Shown piece after piece: positions 1 through 8,115 of a stretch of DNA of 15,496 nt. The position numbers and the translations under genes were made by a program. The notes under the pieces are model-generated. The model worked only from the letters and a program-made list of their open reading frames with translations, did not search any database and was not told the DNA's origin. Positions within the stretch are counted from its first letter, which is position 1, and each line of letters starts with the position of its first letter. Origin of the DNA: Gemmatimonadales bacterium UBA4718 (lineage in GTDB: Bacteria > Gemmatimonadota > Gemmatimonadetes > Gemmatimonadales > Gemmatimonadaceae); assembly GCA_002404375.1 (NCBI GenBank), contig DHJO01000087.1:6883-22378 (forward strand), written 5' to 3'.

Positions 1-638
1 TCAACACGCGGCGGAGCGCTCGGAGACGAGGCCGAATCAGTCAGAACGACGTAATAATTCGCGATAGGATATGGGAGCACCTTCGCGAGCGCTGGCCGGT
101 CCAGGCGACGGAACGACCTTGGCCGCGCGGGATTGGGCGGGTCAAACGGACCCTTCGTTGGGAAAGTCTCGACGAATCCATGTCCATTGAGAGCGCCGGC
201 CTCCTGCCATGGTTGGGTCTCGATGGTCGTGCCGTCGGCCGCATAAACCCACCCGCGGTTGACGAGCACCGCGGTGTCCTTCCCGTTCCGCAGCAGCGGC
301 GTCAGGATGTTGACGCCCGGAGATCCGTTCCGCCCACGGAGCGTGTAGATGATTTCCTGCGGGTAATCGTAGCTCCCGCTGATGTGAACCCTGCGGAAGT
401 GTGCGGCGGCGGTATCACGCGGCAGCGAGTCGATGTCTACTTCTGGCGCGAGCCGTCTCGCAGCGAGGAGGTCGTTCGCGCTCTGTCGCTCCCGAAGTCG
501 TCGGATCTGCCAGAAGCCGAGAAAGATGAAAATGATCGCGAACGAGATCGCGAGGATGCTGAGGATCCATTTCCTGAGACTCACCCGGGAAATATCGCTC
601 TGGTGGATGAACTGCCGCTCGGAGCGAATCCGGAGCAT
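1..638 (-). CDS. SURF1-family cytochrome c oxidase assembly protein (3' end off window)
   Basis: The reading frame is open from an ATG at 638 to the left edge; 212 residues are visible. SURF1 proteins are inner-membrane factors that help assemble the haem a centre of aa3-type cytochrome c oxidase. A hydrophobic helix spans about residues 24-42 and leads into LGFWQIRRLRERQ (40-52), the family's N-terminal signature. A soluble domain follows with the conserved VLVNRGWV block (124-131). The family normally ends with a second membrane helix after about 220-240 residues, so only that helix and the stop should be missing. The ATG has an AGGG-type ribosome site in GAAAAGGGCCGA just upstream; an in-frame GTG at residue 19 is a less likely start. 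It follows the DUF72 gene after 69 nt, so it may be the last gene of the long minus-strand operon or have its own promoter. The TCA at 1-3 is out of frame and is not its stop. Confidence 0.85.
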   Translation of the reverse strand, partial: MLRIRSERQFIHQSDISRVSLRKWILSILAISFAIIFIFLGFWQIRRLRERQSANDLLAARRLAPEVDIDSLPRDTAAAHFRRVHISGSYDYPQEIIYTLRGRNGSPGVNILTPLLRNGKDTAVLVNRGWVYAADGTTIETQPWQEAGALNGHGFVETFPTKGPFDPPNPARPRSFRRLDRPALAKVLPYPIANYYVVLTDSASSPSAPPRV

Positions 639-707
639 TCGGCCCTTTTCCGAAGCATCCGTGTTAACCCTTCGTCCTGGATGCCTAAGCGAGCGCTCGA
701 AGCATCG

Positions 708-1517
708 TTAGAACAGCGACATCTGCTCGCCGAGCAGATCTGGATCCACCGGACTCTGGCCCAATCTAACCTGGAGATCTCGCGCCGTCGCCGGGCTATG
801 TCCTGAAAAAGTGTTCGCCACGTACCCATATATATGCGACACCTTCTCCGACAGATTCTCGATCGCGTCGGACCATAGATCGATCTCTGGCGAGCGATCA
901 ACCTGCACCCGCGAGTAGTCGACCAGGTCGCGGTTTGGGCCCATCCATCTGATGTACGCGAAGTCCGCCGTTGGACGTTCGGCGAGCCCCAGCATCAGCT
1001 TGCGCGGAATCCATCGGCCATCGCTTAACGCGAGGGCAATGTTGTGCTCCCCGAGCAACGCCAGCACTCCATCCGTGATCCAGCCGCGGTGCCTGAATTC
1101 GATCGCGATTCGAAGATCCCTGGGAGCCCGCCCGATGAAATCGACGAGAGCCGGTAGCTCACCCGGCTGGAAATCGGGCCCCATCTGGACGAGCACCGGC
1201 CCGAGCTTGTCGCCCAGCTCCCGCGCACGCTCGAAGAACGCCTCCGAGGCGCCGGTCTCGTCGCGCAGCCTATGCTCGTGGGTGATCTCCTGGGGCATCT
1301 TGAGCGCAAACACGAATCCCTTCGGAGTGCGATCGACCCAGCTTCGTATCGTCGTCGCGGCCGGGGACGCGTAGAAGGTGGAATCCACTTCGACCGAATC
1401 GAAAGCGCGCGCGTAAACGGTGAGAAAATCGGACGGCCGCGTGCCCGTCGGATAGAACGGCCCGACCCAGGCGTCGTAGTTCCAGCCTTGCGTGCCGATG
1501 TGAATCTCCGCGGACAT
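708..1517 (-). CDS. DUF72 (YecE-like) protein
   Basis: A 269-residue protein of the DUF72/YecE family, a TIM-barrel-like fold of unknown biochemical function. The start IHIGTQGWNYDAWVGPFYP is the family N-terminus. Other family blocks are FDSVEVDSTFY, FVFALKMPQEITHE, LGPVLVQMGPDF, RIAIEFRHRGW and, near the end, a HIYGYVANTFSGHSPATA block equivalent to the usual YvYfNN...G.a..nA element. The ATG at 1517 fits the family N-terminus. A longer frame from a TTG at 1553 would overlap the antiporter stop as TTGA and add 12 residues. A 6-bp hairpin (1542-1560) covers that upstream start. The gene ends with TAA at 708-710. Its position behind the antiporter suggests co-transcription with the metal and transport genes, but the sequence gives no clue to a role. 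Confidence 0.88.
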   Translation of the reverse strand: MSAEIHIGTQGWNYDAWVGPFYPTGTRPSDFLTVYARAFDSVEVDSTFYASPAATTIRSWVDRTPKGFVFALKMPQEITHEHRLRDETGASEAFFERARELGDKLGPVLVQMGPDFQPGELPALVDFIGRAPRDLRIAIEFRHRGWITDGVLALLGEHNIALALSDGRWIPRKLMLGLAERPTADFAYIRWMGPNRDLVDYSRVQVDRSPEIDLWSDAIENLSEKVSHIYGYVANTFSGHSPATARDLQVRLGQSPVDPDLLGEQMSLF

Positions 1518-1549
1518 GGCGTTCAATCGGAAGCCGCGAAGTCCCGATG

Positions 1550-2761
1550 TCAAGTCGGGAAAGCATTACCCATGTCTCGCGCCGGCATTAGTTCTCGCGC
1601 CCGAGGGTCGCGCTTGGCGATTCCCTGAATGAGAGGGGGCGACAACAAAGTCGTCAGGAGCACCATCAGCGTGATCGCCCCGAACAGCGAGGCATCCAGG
1701 GCACCGATCGCAAGTCCGGTTTGGGCCACGATGAGCTCGACTTCGCCTCTGGGAAGAATCGCGGTCCCGATGAGCGCCTTGTTCCCCTTGAACCACACCG
1801 GCACATACGCAGCGATGAGTTTCCCCGCCGCGCCCGCCACCAGCAACACGAGGGTGATCAACAACGTCCTGGGCTCGGCGAGGGCACGGACGTCAACGGA
1901 CGCTCCGACGGACGCGAAGAAGATTGGCGTCAACAGGCTGCCTATCGCGCCCGCTGCGCGCTGGACATCGTCGCGCTGGTCAATCCGGTTGAGCAGGACT
2001 CCGGCGACAAATCCTCCGACGATGATCGCAGACCCCAGCAGGCCGGCCAGAGCTGCGAGAGAAAACGCGAACGCCACACCCATGACGGCGATTGTCGTTG
2101 GTGAACGGAGACGCTTTGCTGCGTGAAACAGCGGCGGTACAAGGAGGCTGCCGACGACGATCGCGACCGCTACAAATCCGAATGCGACCACGCTTGTCCG
2201 CGCCACGCCGCTCGTGGTTATGGCGACACCCGCGGCGAAACTTCCGATTACCGAAAGGATCACCAGCCCGATAATGTCGTCGAGAACGGCCGTCCCCAGC
2301 ACCACCTGCCCTTCCTCGGTCTGGAGAAATCCCAGCTCTGCGAGAACCCGTGTGGACACGCCTATGGAAGTCGCCGTCAACGAGGCAGCACACACAATCG
2401 CGGCCAGTCTTCCGACTCCCATAGCCGATAGCGCTGCATAGCCGAGAACAAAGGGGAGCGTGACGCCCGCTACTGCGATAACGGTTGCCGTCCCTCCAAC
2501 GCGGGTCAGCGCGCGCAGATCCGTCGCCAGCCCGATCTCGAAAAGGAGGATCAACAGGCCAAGCTGGGCCAGGATGTGAATTCCCACATTTGCAGGATCG
2601 AGTACGCCGAGAACGGAAGCGCCTAGCACCACTCCGCCGAGGAGCTCGCCAAGTATCGCGGGTTGTCCAAACTTCTCCGCGAGCACGGAAAGAACCCGCG
2701 TCGTAACGAGAGCGGCTGCGACTACCAGCAGAAGATGAACGAACGAATGAGTGTCGGTCAT
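1550..2761 (-). CDS. CPA2-family cation:proton antiporter (NapA/KefB membrane domain type)
   Basis: A 403-residue polytopic inner-membrane protein with about 12 hydrophobic helices and no soluble tail. It should exchange Na+ or K+ for H+ across the inner membrane. Family landmarks are GQPAILGELLGGVVLG (32-47), LLFEIGLATD (72-81), the discontinuous helix LTATSIGVSTRVLAELG (128-144), and the adjacent Asp pair in VLDDIIGLV (Asp161-Asp162), which matches the cation/proton site of NapA/NhaA-type exchangers. The C-terminal LPRGEVELIVAQTGL block is also typical. KefB/KefC carry a C-terminal TrkA-N/RCK domain; this protein ends soon after the last helix, so it is a bare exchanger. Its ATG overlaps the stop of the AttH-fusion gene (ATGA at 2758-2761), implying translational coupling. 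The transported ion cannot be read from sequence. Confidence 0.9.
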   Translation of the reverse strand: MTDTHSFVHLLLVVAAALVTTRVLSVLAEKFGQPAILGELLGGVVLGASVLGVLDPANVGIHILAQLGLLILLFEIGLATDLRALTRVGGTATVIAVAGVTLPFVLGYAALSAMGVGRLAAIVCAASLTATSIGVSTRVLAELGFLQTEEGQVVLGTAVLDDIIGLVILSVIGSFAAGVAITTSGVARTSVVAFGFVAVAIVVGSLLVPPLFHAAKRLRSPTTIAVMGVAFAFSLAALAGLLGSAIIVGGFVAGVLLNRIDQRDDVQRAAGAIGSLLTPIFFASVGASVDVRALAEPRTLLITLVLLVAGAAGKLIAAYVPVWFKGNKALIGTAILPRGEVELIVAQTGLAIGALDASLFGAITLMVLLTTLLSPPLIQGIAKRDPRARELMPARDMGNAFPT

Positions 2762-4245
2762 CGGTATGTCTCGAAGAACCCGGTCCCGCTGCCGATGAGC
2801 GGCTGTCCCTCAATGCGACCGGAGATCCGCGCCGTCCCCTTCATTTGAATGAAATACGGGCGGGCCTTCTCCGTGCCAAGGGGATCACCGCGCTCTCCCT
2901 CCGTTGCGGTCTGAGGGCGAGTATCACTGGCGATAGCGTCTTCGATCGATATGTCCACTCTCAGGGTGTCGTCACCACGGATATCGGAGAACCGCGCGCG
3001 CGAAGGAACATGCAGGACCGTGGCTCCGGAGCGAATGGTCCGGGTGTCTTCGTAGGAGATGAACTTTGGTCGGAAGACGGCGCGGAATCCGAGGGAGTCG
3101 ATCACATAAACGAGCAACGGCGGGATTGACGCGGTACTGTCTGGCGCGAAAACCCTTCCGTAAAGAAACGCGTACTGTCCGGCGCGCGACGCGCCCCAAT
3201 CCCAGGTCACACCGCGCCAGACTCCCCAGTTGTGATCGTGATACGATTGCACGTCGGTGAGCTTTTCACACTGACCGTCGACACACAAGACTCCAGACGC
3301 GGACGCGCGCAGCGCCGGAACCGTGTAGCCAGAAACAAAGCCTCCAGAGCCCATGGCAACGCCCGGGAAATAAGCGAACGGCGCTGGATGCACGACCAGC
3401 GAGATGTCGGCGCCGCCGGCCCTCGCGCGTACTTCGTAGTCACCACTTGGCAAAACAGTCACGTGCGACTCCCCGAAAACCAGATTCGCATCCGTCGTCG
3501 AAAAGCGCACTCGCGATCGATCGAGCGTTGCGCCGAAGCGGCGCGTCGCTCCGTTCTCCTCGCGCAGCGTTATTCCGACCTTGCCTCCCCATTTGGTGCC
3601 CCCACCAGTGACGTCACCACCGACGATGAAGGAGATGAACGCCCACCGCTTGCCGCTCTCAGACAACACGTTGAAGTAGTGCCATTCGGCCCACGTATCC
3701 CTGTTGGCAATGCTGTCGCCCGGCAAATGAAAATGATCGATCTCGTGGCGAAGCTCCGCCGGTGTGGGCGCGACTGAGCGACGATCGCCTTCGTCATTCT
3801 CCCACTTTCCCTCCGCGATCTCCGGCGCGGCGCCGACTGCGACTGTCGCCGCCGGAATCTCGCCGCTCGCATGCACAGGGTACTCGCGACCGTCGGCTGT
3901 CCGAAGGTATAGCAGCCTCCCTTCGATCTGCGGTGCGACGGCCGAGATCTCATTTCTGTACCGGGGAGACGCGAACAGCTGCCGATACAGAAACGACGCG
4001 TGATCGATCGAGAAGAAAAGCCCGCCAATTCCTCCAGTCTTCATCACTTCCACATCGAGTCCTTCTGGAAGGACCGTGATCGACCCACCGCCGACGAGCT
4101 TCTCGTTGCGAGCCTGGGACAGCATCGCCTCGCCGATCGAGAGCAGCACGATCATCACCGCGACCCCCACGCCGTAGCCGAAGAAGAGAAGGACTGACCG
4201 CCAGGGTCTATAAGCAATGTTGCGAAACGCGAGCTGCGCGATCAT
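2758..4245 (-). CDS. Permease N-terminal half fused to AttH/CrtC-like lipocalin-type domain
   Basis: A 495-residue fusion. Residues 1-150 look like the start of a MacB/LolE-type ABC permease: the amphipathic FRNIAYRPWRSVL, a membrane helix at about 17-38, then the beginning of the periplasmic domain (ISAVAPQIEGRLLYLR; PEIAEGKW at 141-148). Residues 165-495 form an AttH/CrtC (carotenoid 1,2-hydratase, Svf1-like) double-lipocalin domain, shown by WAEWHYFNV (185-193), YHDHNWGVW (335-343) and a closing GTARISGRIEG strand. Such domains bind or modify hydrophobic, isoprenoid-like or lipid molecules; here the domain would sit in the periplasm, tethered to the inner membrane. No multi-helix permease C-terminus follows. 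That half seems to be supplied by the separate gene at 6113-6931. Gene content parallels Agrobacterium attEFGH. The ATG overlaps the ATPase stop (ATGA). The domain call is firm; the substrate is unknown. Confidence 0.82.
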   Translation of the reverse strand: MIAQLAFRNIAYRPWRSVLLFFGYGVGVAVMIVLLSIGEAMLSQARNEKLVGGGSITVLPEGLDVEVMKTGGIGGLFFSIDHASFLYRQLFASPRYRNEISAVAPQIEGRLLYLRTADGREYPVHASGEIPAATVAVGAAPEIAEGKWENDEGDRRSVAPTPAELRHEIDHFHLPGDSIANRDTWAEWHYFNVLSESGKRWAFISFIVGGDVTGGGTKWGGKVGITLREENGATRRFGATLDRSRVRFSTTDANLVFGESHVTVLPSGDYEVRARAGGADISLVVHPAPFAYFPGVAMGSGGFVSGYTVPALRASASGVLCVDGQCEKLTDVQSYHDHNWGVWRGVTWDWGASRAGQYAFLYGRVFAPDSTASIPPLLVYVIDSLGFRAVFRPKFISYEDTRTIRSGATVLHVPSRARFSDIRGDDTLRVDISIEDAIASDTRPQTATEGERGDPLGTEKARPYFIQMKGTARISGRIEGQPLIGSGTGFFETYR

Positions 4246-4928
4246 GCGTTCACTATCCTGCCGTCCCGCATGTGCACGTTGTGTCGCGCCGCGTTCGCCA
4301 GATCCTCGTCATGCGTGACCACGACGATGGTCGTTCCGTCCGAGTTGAGACGTTGAAACAGCGAGATGATTTCTGTGCCCGTTCGCGCATCGAGCTCGCC
4401 CGTCGGCTCGTCGGCCAGAAGCAGTGCCGGATGATTCGCCAACGCCCGCGCAATCGCTACCCGCTGCTGCTCACCGCCGGACAGCTCCGACGGACGGTGC
4501 CGCTCACGAGAGCTCAGGCCAACATACGCAAGGAGCTCCCCCGCTCTCGCGTCCCTCTCCTCGCGGCGTAGCTTCGCCTCGGCCATCGGGAGCGCGACGT
4601 TCTCGAGCGCCGACAGGATTGGCATCAGATAGAACCGCTGAAACACGAAGCCGATGTTGTGCAACCGAAAGGATGTCGCCTCGCGATCACTCATGGCGTC
4701 GACCCGCTTCCCAGAGATCGTCACGGTTCCTGACGTCGGCTGATCTATGACGCCGATGAGATTGAGCAGTGTGGATTTGCCGCATCCCGACGGCCCGACG
4801 ATGGCCACGTAATCGCCGCGCTCGACGTCCAGCGACACTCCCTGGAGCGCATGCACCCGCTCGGCGCCAAGCGCATAATCGCGACGGACGTTTCGGAGCG
4901 ATACGATCGGAGCCGAATCGGCAATCAC
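4242..4928 (-). CDS. ABC transporter ATP-binding protein (LolD/MacB type)
   Basis: A 228-residue complete nucleotide-binding subunit of the LolD/MacB/FtsE class, which powers periplasmic-facing exporters by mechanotransmission. Visible motifs are Walker A GPSGCGKST (45-53), Q-loop Gln97 in FVFQRF, signature LSGGEQQ (149-155), Walker B LLLADEP with catalytic Glu174, D-loop GELD, and switch His206 in VTHDE. The start is taken as the GTG at 4928, because it overlaps the permease TGA as GTGA and gives the normal N-terminus VIADSAPIVSLRNV. The upstream in-frame extension lies entirely inside the permease gene and looks like an artefact. The gene's own stop overlaps the next ATG. It is the counterpart of AttE and should energise the flanking permeases. 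The Lol/MacB subfamily is clear; the substrate is not. Confidence 0.93.
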   Translation of the reverse strand: MIADSAPIVSLRNVRRDYALGAERVHALQGVSLDVERGDYVAIVGPSGCGKSTLLNLIGVIDQPTSGTVTISGKRVDAMSDREATSFRLHNIGFVFQRFYLMPILSALENVALPMAEAKLRREERDARAGELLAYVGLSSRERHRPSELSGGEQQRVAIARALANHPALLLADEPTGELDARTGTEIISLFQRLNSDGTTIVVVTHDEDLANAARHNVHMRDGRIVNA

Positions 4929-6112
4929 GCGATTGCCTCGCGACGCAGCGACTCGGCAATGGGAAGCGAAGCCGCGCGCCACGCTGGATAGATTCCCGCG
5001 AAAATTCCGCTGCCGACCAACAGGCCGAGCGCCGACCACGCCGCGCGAGGCTGAAAGAGAAAGAAATCGATCGCCATCGGCAGACCTGGAAACGCCGAAA
5101 GGATCGAGTTCAGATATCGCGCGGTGACCAGCCCCAGCGCGAGTCCGATGATCGCTCCGACCACACTGATCGCGACGCCCTCGATCACGATCTGCTGTAC
5201 CACATGCGCCCGCGATACGCCGATCGCGCGCATCACCGCGATCTCTCCCGCCCGCTCGTTCACCGACACCGTCACCAGCGTCGTCACGAGAAGGAATCCG
5301 ACGAACAGACTCACCGCCCCCAGAATGAACGCGAGCTGCCGGAAATAGCTGAGCCGCTGATCCACCTCCTGGATCGCGGTAGCGACCGAGATAGCGGTCA
5401 CGCCCGGGATTTGGGTCGCAATCCAGTCTCGAACGCTGTCGGGGTTCGCTCCCTTGCGGACGCGCACCATGAAGAGAGATGCGCGGTCTCGCCGCGCTCC
5501 TCCGCCCAGCGCCTCGAGGGTCTCGCGACGGACCGCGGCGGCCGGCTGTTCCGTAGCGCCGTAGATGAAACGCGCCTTTCCGGTGAGCACCAGCTTTCGC
5601 TGCCCCGAATACGTCCGCGTCTGTGGATCGTAGCCGGCTGAGACGTTCAGCGTATCCCCGAAGCTCGCGCGAAGCTTCTTCAGCAGATAATCGTTCGCCA
5701 CGATGGCGTCAGGAGTTGTGATGTCGCGGCCCGACAGAAATTCGTAGTCGCCCTGAACCGTTGGATCGACGCCGAGCACGGCCGCGCTGACGTCGCGTGC
5801 GCCGACGGGGATGTGTATTGACCCTCCAAGAACGGGGCTGATCTCACGGATGTCGGGATTGCTTCGAAGAACGCCGGTGATCGCGCTGACTCCAGGAATC
5901 GTCGCGTCGGTGTCGAAGGGAAGCGTGCCCTTTGGAGCAAGCCGTATATCGAAACCCTGCGACAGGAGCAGCTCGCGAAACGACTCACGCATCCCGGTCG
6001 CGAGCATCACCATGTCCAGCAGCATCGCCGTCGCGACTGCGACACCGAGCACGGCCAGCATAGTGCGCGCGCGATGCCGGATGAGCGAAGCTTGCGCAAG
6101 TGCAACTCTCAT
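4925..6112 (-). CDS. ABC transporter permease, MacB/LolE (FtsX-like) type, complete
   Basis: A 395-residue permease with the full MacB/Lol layout. There is one N-terminal helix (17-39), a large periplasmic domain (about 45-255), then three helices (about 259-281, 308-332, 358-377). The cytoplasmic coupling segment NERAGEIAVMRAIGVSR (285-301) and the terminal YPAWRAASLPIAESLR are FtsX-domain hallmarks. Within the periplasmic domain, EFLSGRDITTPDAIVANDYLLKK...GDTL (124-155) marks the region where the partner permease seems to be split. It starts with an ATG immediately after the stop of the previous gene (TGA then ATG, no gap) and ends in a GTGA overlap with the ATPase. It should pair with the ATPase and with the split permease to form an inner-membrane exporter or extractor complex. 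Confidence 0.92.
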   Translation of the reverse strand: MRVALAQASLIRHRARTMLAVLGVAVATAMLLDMVMLATGMRESFRELLLSQGFDIRLAPKGTLPFDTDATIPGVSAITGVLRSNPDIREISPVLGGSIHIPVGARDVSAAVLGVDPTVQGDYEFLSGRDITTPDAIVANDYLLKKLRASFGDTLNVSAGYDPQTRTYSGQRKLVLTGKARFIYGATEQPAAAVRRETLEALGGGARRDRASLFMVRVRKGANPDSVRDWIATQIPGVTAISVATAIQEVDQRLSYFRQLAFILGAVSLFVGFLLVTTLVTVSVNERAGEIAVMRAIGVSRAHVVQQIVIEGVAISVVGAIIGLALGLVTARYLNSILSAFPGLPMAIDFFLFQPRAAWSALGLLVGSGIFAGIYPAWRAASLPIAESLRREAIA

Positions 6113-6931
6113 TCAGCGCCCGAACAGAGCGAGCGGCGGAGTCCGCACCAGCCGCATTGATGCGAGTACTCCCGCTCCGATCCCGAGTACGAGCGAGAGC
6201 GACACCGCCAGCGAAATGATCGGCGGCGTAATGATGGAGAAGTAGAGAGGCGTGCGGTACAACGCCTGGTAGTGCCAGTTGACGAGGAATGACACTACCC
6301 AGCCCAGCGCCACGCCGAGCATGCTGCCGAGCACTGCGACGACCGCGGCCTCGACGATGATTGATCGCACGACGGACGATCGGGAGATTCCCAACAGTCG
6401 GAGCGCAGCGATGTCGCGTCGGCGTTCCTCGACTTTGAGCACCATTATACAAAGCAGAAAAACGGAGCTCGCGACGATCGTGATGACGCCGATTGCGCGG
6501 TGAAACCGGCTCACCACCTGAAATGTTCGCGATGTCTCGACCGCGATGTCACGCGAGCGATAAGCCCTGAACCCGAACGCGACATGATTGATGCGCTGAA
6601 GAGTGAGGTCGATGTCCGCTGAAGGACGAGTCGCAATGGCGAAGCGATCTACGCGATCCCCGTATCCAGAGATTCTCTGCAGCTGGTCCAGATGCATTCG
6701 CACCACGAAATCCCCGCGCGCTACCTGGGAGGGATCGGCTCCTCTCCTTAGGATCGCTCCAACAATCACCGACTCGGCGGGAGCCGAAGGATCGGGTTGC
6801 GCGGAGATGGCTACGCGGTCCCCTACCTTTAGATGCGCTTCAGCCGCAAACGCTTCATCAATTGCGATCGTTCGTTGCGATGGCTGGGGCGCCTGAAGGA
6901 ACAGCGCAAACACGAGGAAAGGAAGCAGCAC
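6113..6931 (-). CDS. ABC permease C-terminal half (FtsX domain) with its own signal sequence
   Basis: A 272-residue protein that lacks the first helix and first part of the periplasmic domain found in normal MacB-type permeases. It opens with a short signal-like segment MLLPFLVFALFLQAPQ, then directly TIAIDEAFAAEAHLKVGDRV (21-40), which matches the middle of the periplasmic domain (residues 136-155 of the neighbouring full permease). Helices follow at about 146-166, 192-218 and 234-258, with the coupling segment EERRRDIAALRLLGISR (168-184). The start is a GTG at 6931, nine bases after the MntR stop; upstream DNA is occupied by mntR, so no missing N-terminus is hidden there. The missing half corresponds to residues 1-150 of the AttH-fusion protein. 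A degenerate permease is the alternative, but the frame and motifs are intact. Confidence 0.82.
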   Translation of the reverse strand: MLLPFLVFALFLQAPQPSQRTIAIDEAFAAEAHLKVGDRVAISAQPDPSAPAESVIVGAILRRGADPSQVARGDFVVRMHLDQLQRISGYGDRVDRFAIATRPSADIDLTLQRINHVAFGFRAYRSRDIAVETSRTFQVVSRFHRAIGVITIVASSVFLLCIMVLKVEERRRDIAALRLLGISRSSVVRSIIVEAAVVAVLGSMLGVALGWVVSFLVNWHYQALYRTPLYFSIITPPIISLAVSLSLVLGIGAGVLASMRLVRTPPLALFGR

Positions 6932-6940
6932 GCCCGAAAG

Positions 6941-7651
6941 CTAGCCGCGCCTCCCACCCCTGTCTGCCAGTGGTGCGATGAGCACGTTGGCGGCGAGCGC
7001 AGGTCCGATCGACAACTCCTGTCGTCCAACCGAAAGCGTGATCGGCCCATCATAAGGCGCGCGCGATTTCACCGTGACTTTCTTCCCCGGCAAAATCGAA
7101 AGCTCGGCGAGGTATCTCAGCATCTCCGGATCCTCGTCCGACACTCTCACGACGACACCTGACGCTCCGACATCGAGCTGAGCGAGAGACGTGTATTCGG
7201 TCTCGTCCACCGAGCCTTCACGTGTGGGAATCGGCGCGCCGTGTGGATCCACTTCCGGCTCGCCAATGGTCGCCGCCATCCGGTCCACCAGCTCGTCCGA
7301 CGCGGCGTGCTCCAATCGCTCGGCCTCCACGTGCACGCGATCCCATGGATAGCCGAGCGCTTGCGAGAGATACGCTTCGATGACGCGATGACGTCTGAGC
7401 GTTCGGAGCGCGGCGCGCCGTCCGCTTTCGGTGAGCTTAACTCCGTGATAGCGCTCGTAGGCGAGCAGCCCCTGATCCGCGAGGCGGCGCACCATTCCGC
7501 TCACAGATGCCGGCGCAATCGCCAGGCGCTGCGCGATCTCATTCGTGGCCGCCGGCCCGGTGCCCTTCCCGATTGCGTAGATCGCCTTGAGATAATCCTC
7601 AGCCGGACCGCTGAGTGTCTCCGTCTCGGTTACTTCCCGAGCCGCGCTCAT
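6941..7651 (-). CDS. mntR: MntR/DtxR-family metal-dependent transcriptional repressor
   Basis: A 236-residue DtxR-superfamily regulator. It has an N-terminal winged helix (about 16-75; recognition helix in APASVSGMVRRL), a dimerisation and metal-binding domain (76-145) and a C-terminal SH3/FeoA-like domain (about 155-230). Metal ligands by alignment from memory are Asp19 (AEDYLK), His88, Glu92, Glu111, Glu114 and His115 (EAERLEH). At the two positions that separate Mn from Fe sensors it has Asp and Glu, as in Bacillus MntR (Asp8, Glu99), rather than the Met10 and Cys102 of DtxR, so Mn2+ is the likely co-repressor. Unlike Bacillus MntR it keeps the SH3 domain. It is co-transcribed with mntH, its expected target, implying autoregulation through the palindrome upstream of mntH. 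Its ATG overlaps the uspA stop (ATGA). Confidence 0.9.
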   Translation of the reverse strand: MSAAREVTETETLSGPAEDYLKAIYAIGKGTGPAATNEIAQRLAIAPASVSGMVRRLADQGLLAYERYHGVKLTESGRRAALRTLRRHRVIEAYLSQALGYPWDRVHVEAERLEHAASDELVDRMAATIGEPEVDPHGAPIPTREGSVDETEYTSLAQLDVGASGVVVRVSDEDPEMLRYLAELSILPGKKVTVKSRAPYDGPITLSVGRQELSIGPALAANVLIAPLADRGGRRG

Positions 7652-8115
7652 TGAGCCGGCCGCGGCCCCGCGGGAGCCGCATGCAGATGCGGAAGCCCAC
7701 GCACCATCAGTACCGGCAGCATCGAGATGTGCCGGAGCTCGCTGGCGACGCTGCCGCGCAGGACATCCGAGAGCCCACGATGCCCGTGGGTTGCCATCGC
7801 GATCAGGTCGCAGTTCTCGCGCTGCGCGCAGGCCGCTATCTCCTTGGCGGGATCACCGCCGGCGAGAATTGCTTCGGCGCGGTAGCCGTCTCGCTCCAGG
7901 GATTCAGCGATCCCTTCGATGTACTCGCGGTCGCTCCGCATTTCTTCCGACTCGCGGAGGTCGAGCTGATTGATGTTGCGCGCCGCCCATCCGTCGGCGA
8001 CGTGTATCAGCACGATCGATGCGTCGTTGCAGGTGCGCGCCAGCTTCCGGACGTGATCCAGGATCACATCATCGTAGGGCGAATGCTCGACGGGAACGAG
8101 TATGCGCTGATACAT
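7648..8115 (-). CDS. Universal stress protein, UspA family (ATP-binding type)
   Basis: A 155-residue single-domain cytoplasmic UspA protein. The N-terminal strand YQRILVPVEHSPYDD and the C-terminal MATHG(9 residues)GSVASELRH (107-129), followed by LPVLMVRG, match the nucleotide-binding pattern of ATP-binding Usp proteins, with Ala in place of the first glycine as in many members. The ATG at 8115 is chosen because it gives the family N-terminus, has GGTGAG just upstream, and overlaps the mntH stop by one base (TGATG). A frame extension 13 residues upstream lies inside mntH. Placement between mntH and mntR suggests a role in metal or oxidative stress, but Usp partners cannot be inferred from sequence. 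The Pro/Ala-rich tail (142-155) is unremarkable. Confidence 0.92.
   Translation of the reverse strand: MYQRILVPVEHSPYDDVILDHVRKLARTCNDASIVLIHVADGWAARNINQLDLRESEEMRSDREYIEGIAESLERDGYRAEAILAGGDPAKEIAACAQRENCDLIAMATHGHRGLSDVLRGSVASELRHISMLPVLMVRGLPHLHAAPAGPRPAQ

Noticed and set aside
1..3. TCA at the left edge as the SURF1 stop
   Set aside because: It is out of frame with the SURF1 reading frame, which continues off the window.
180..806. A 208-codon plus-strand open frame
   Set aside because: It lies antisense to the SURF1 gene and the end of the DUF72 gene, has the charged shadow composition of GC-rich antisense frames, and matches no family.
4929..5039. N-terminal extension of the ABC ATPase
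   Set aside because: It lies inside the permease gene; the GTG at 4928 gives the family N-terminus and a GTGA overlap.
6113..6931. Permease half regarded as a pseudogene or frameshift product
   Set aside because: The frame is intact, it carries its own signal-like start, the upstream DNA is mntR, and the missing part exists in the AttH-fusion protein.
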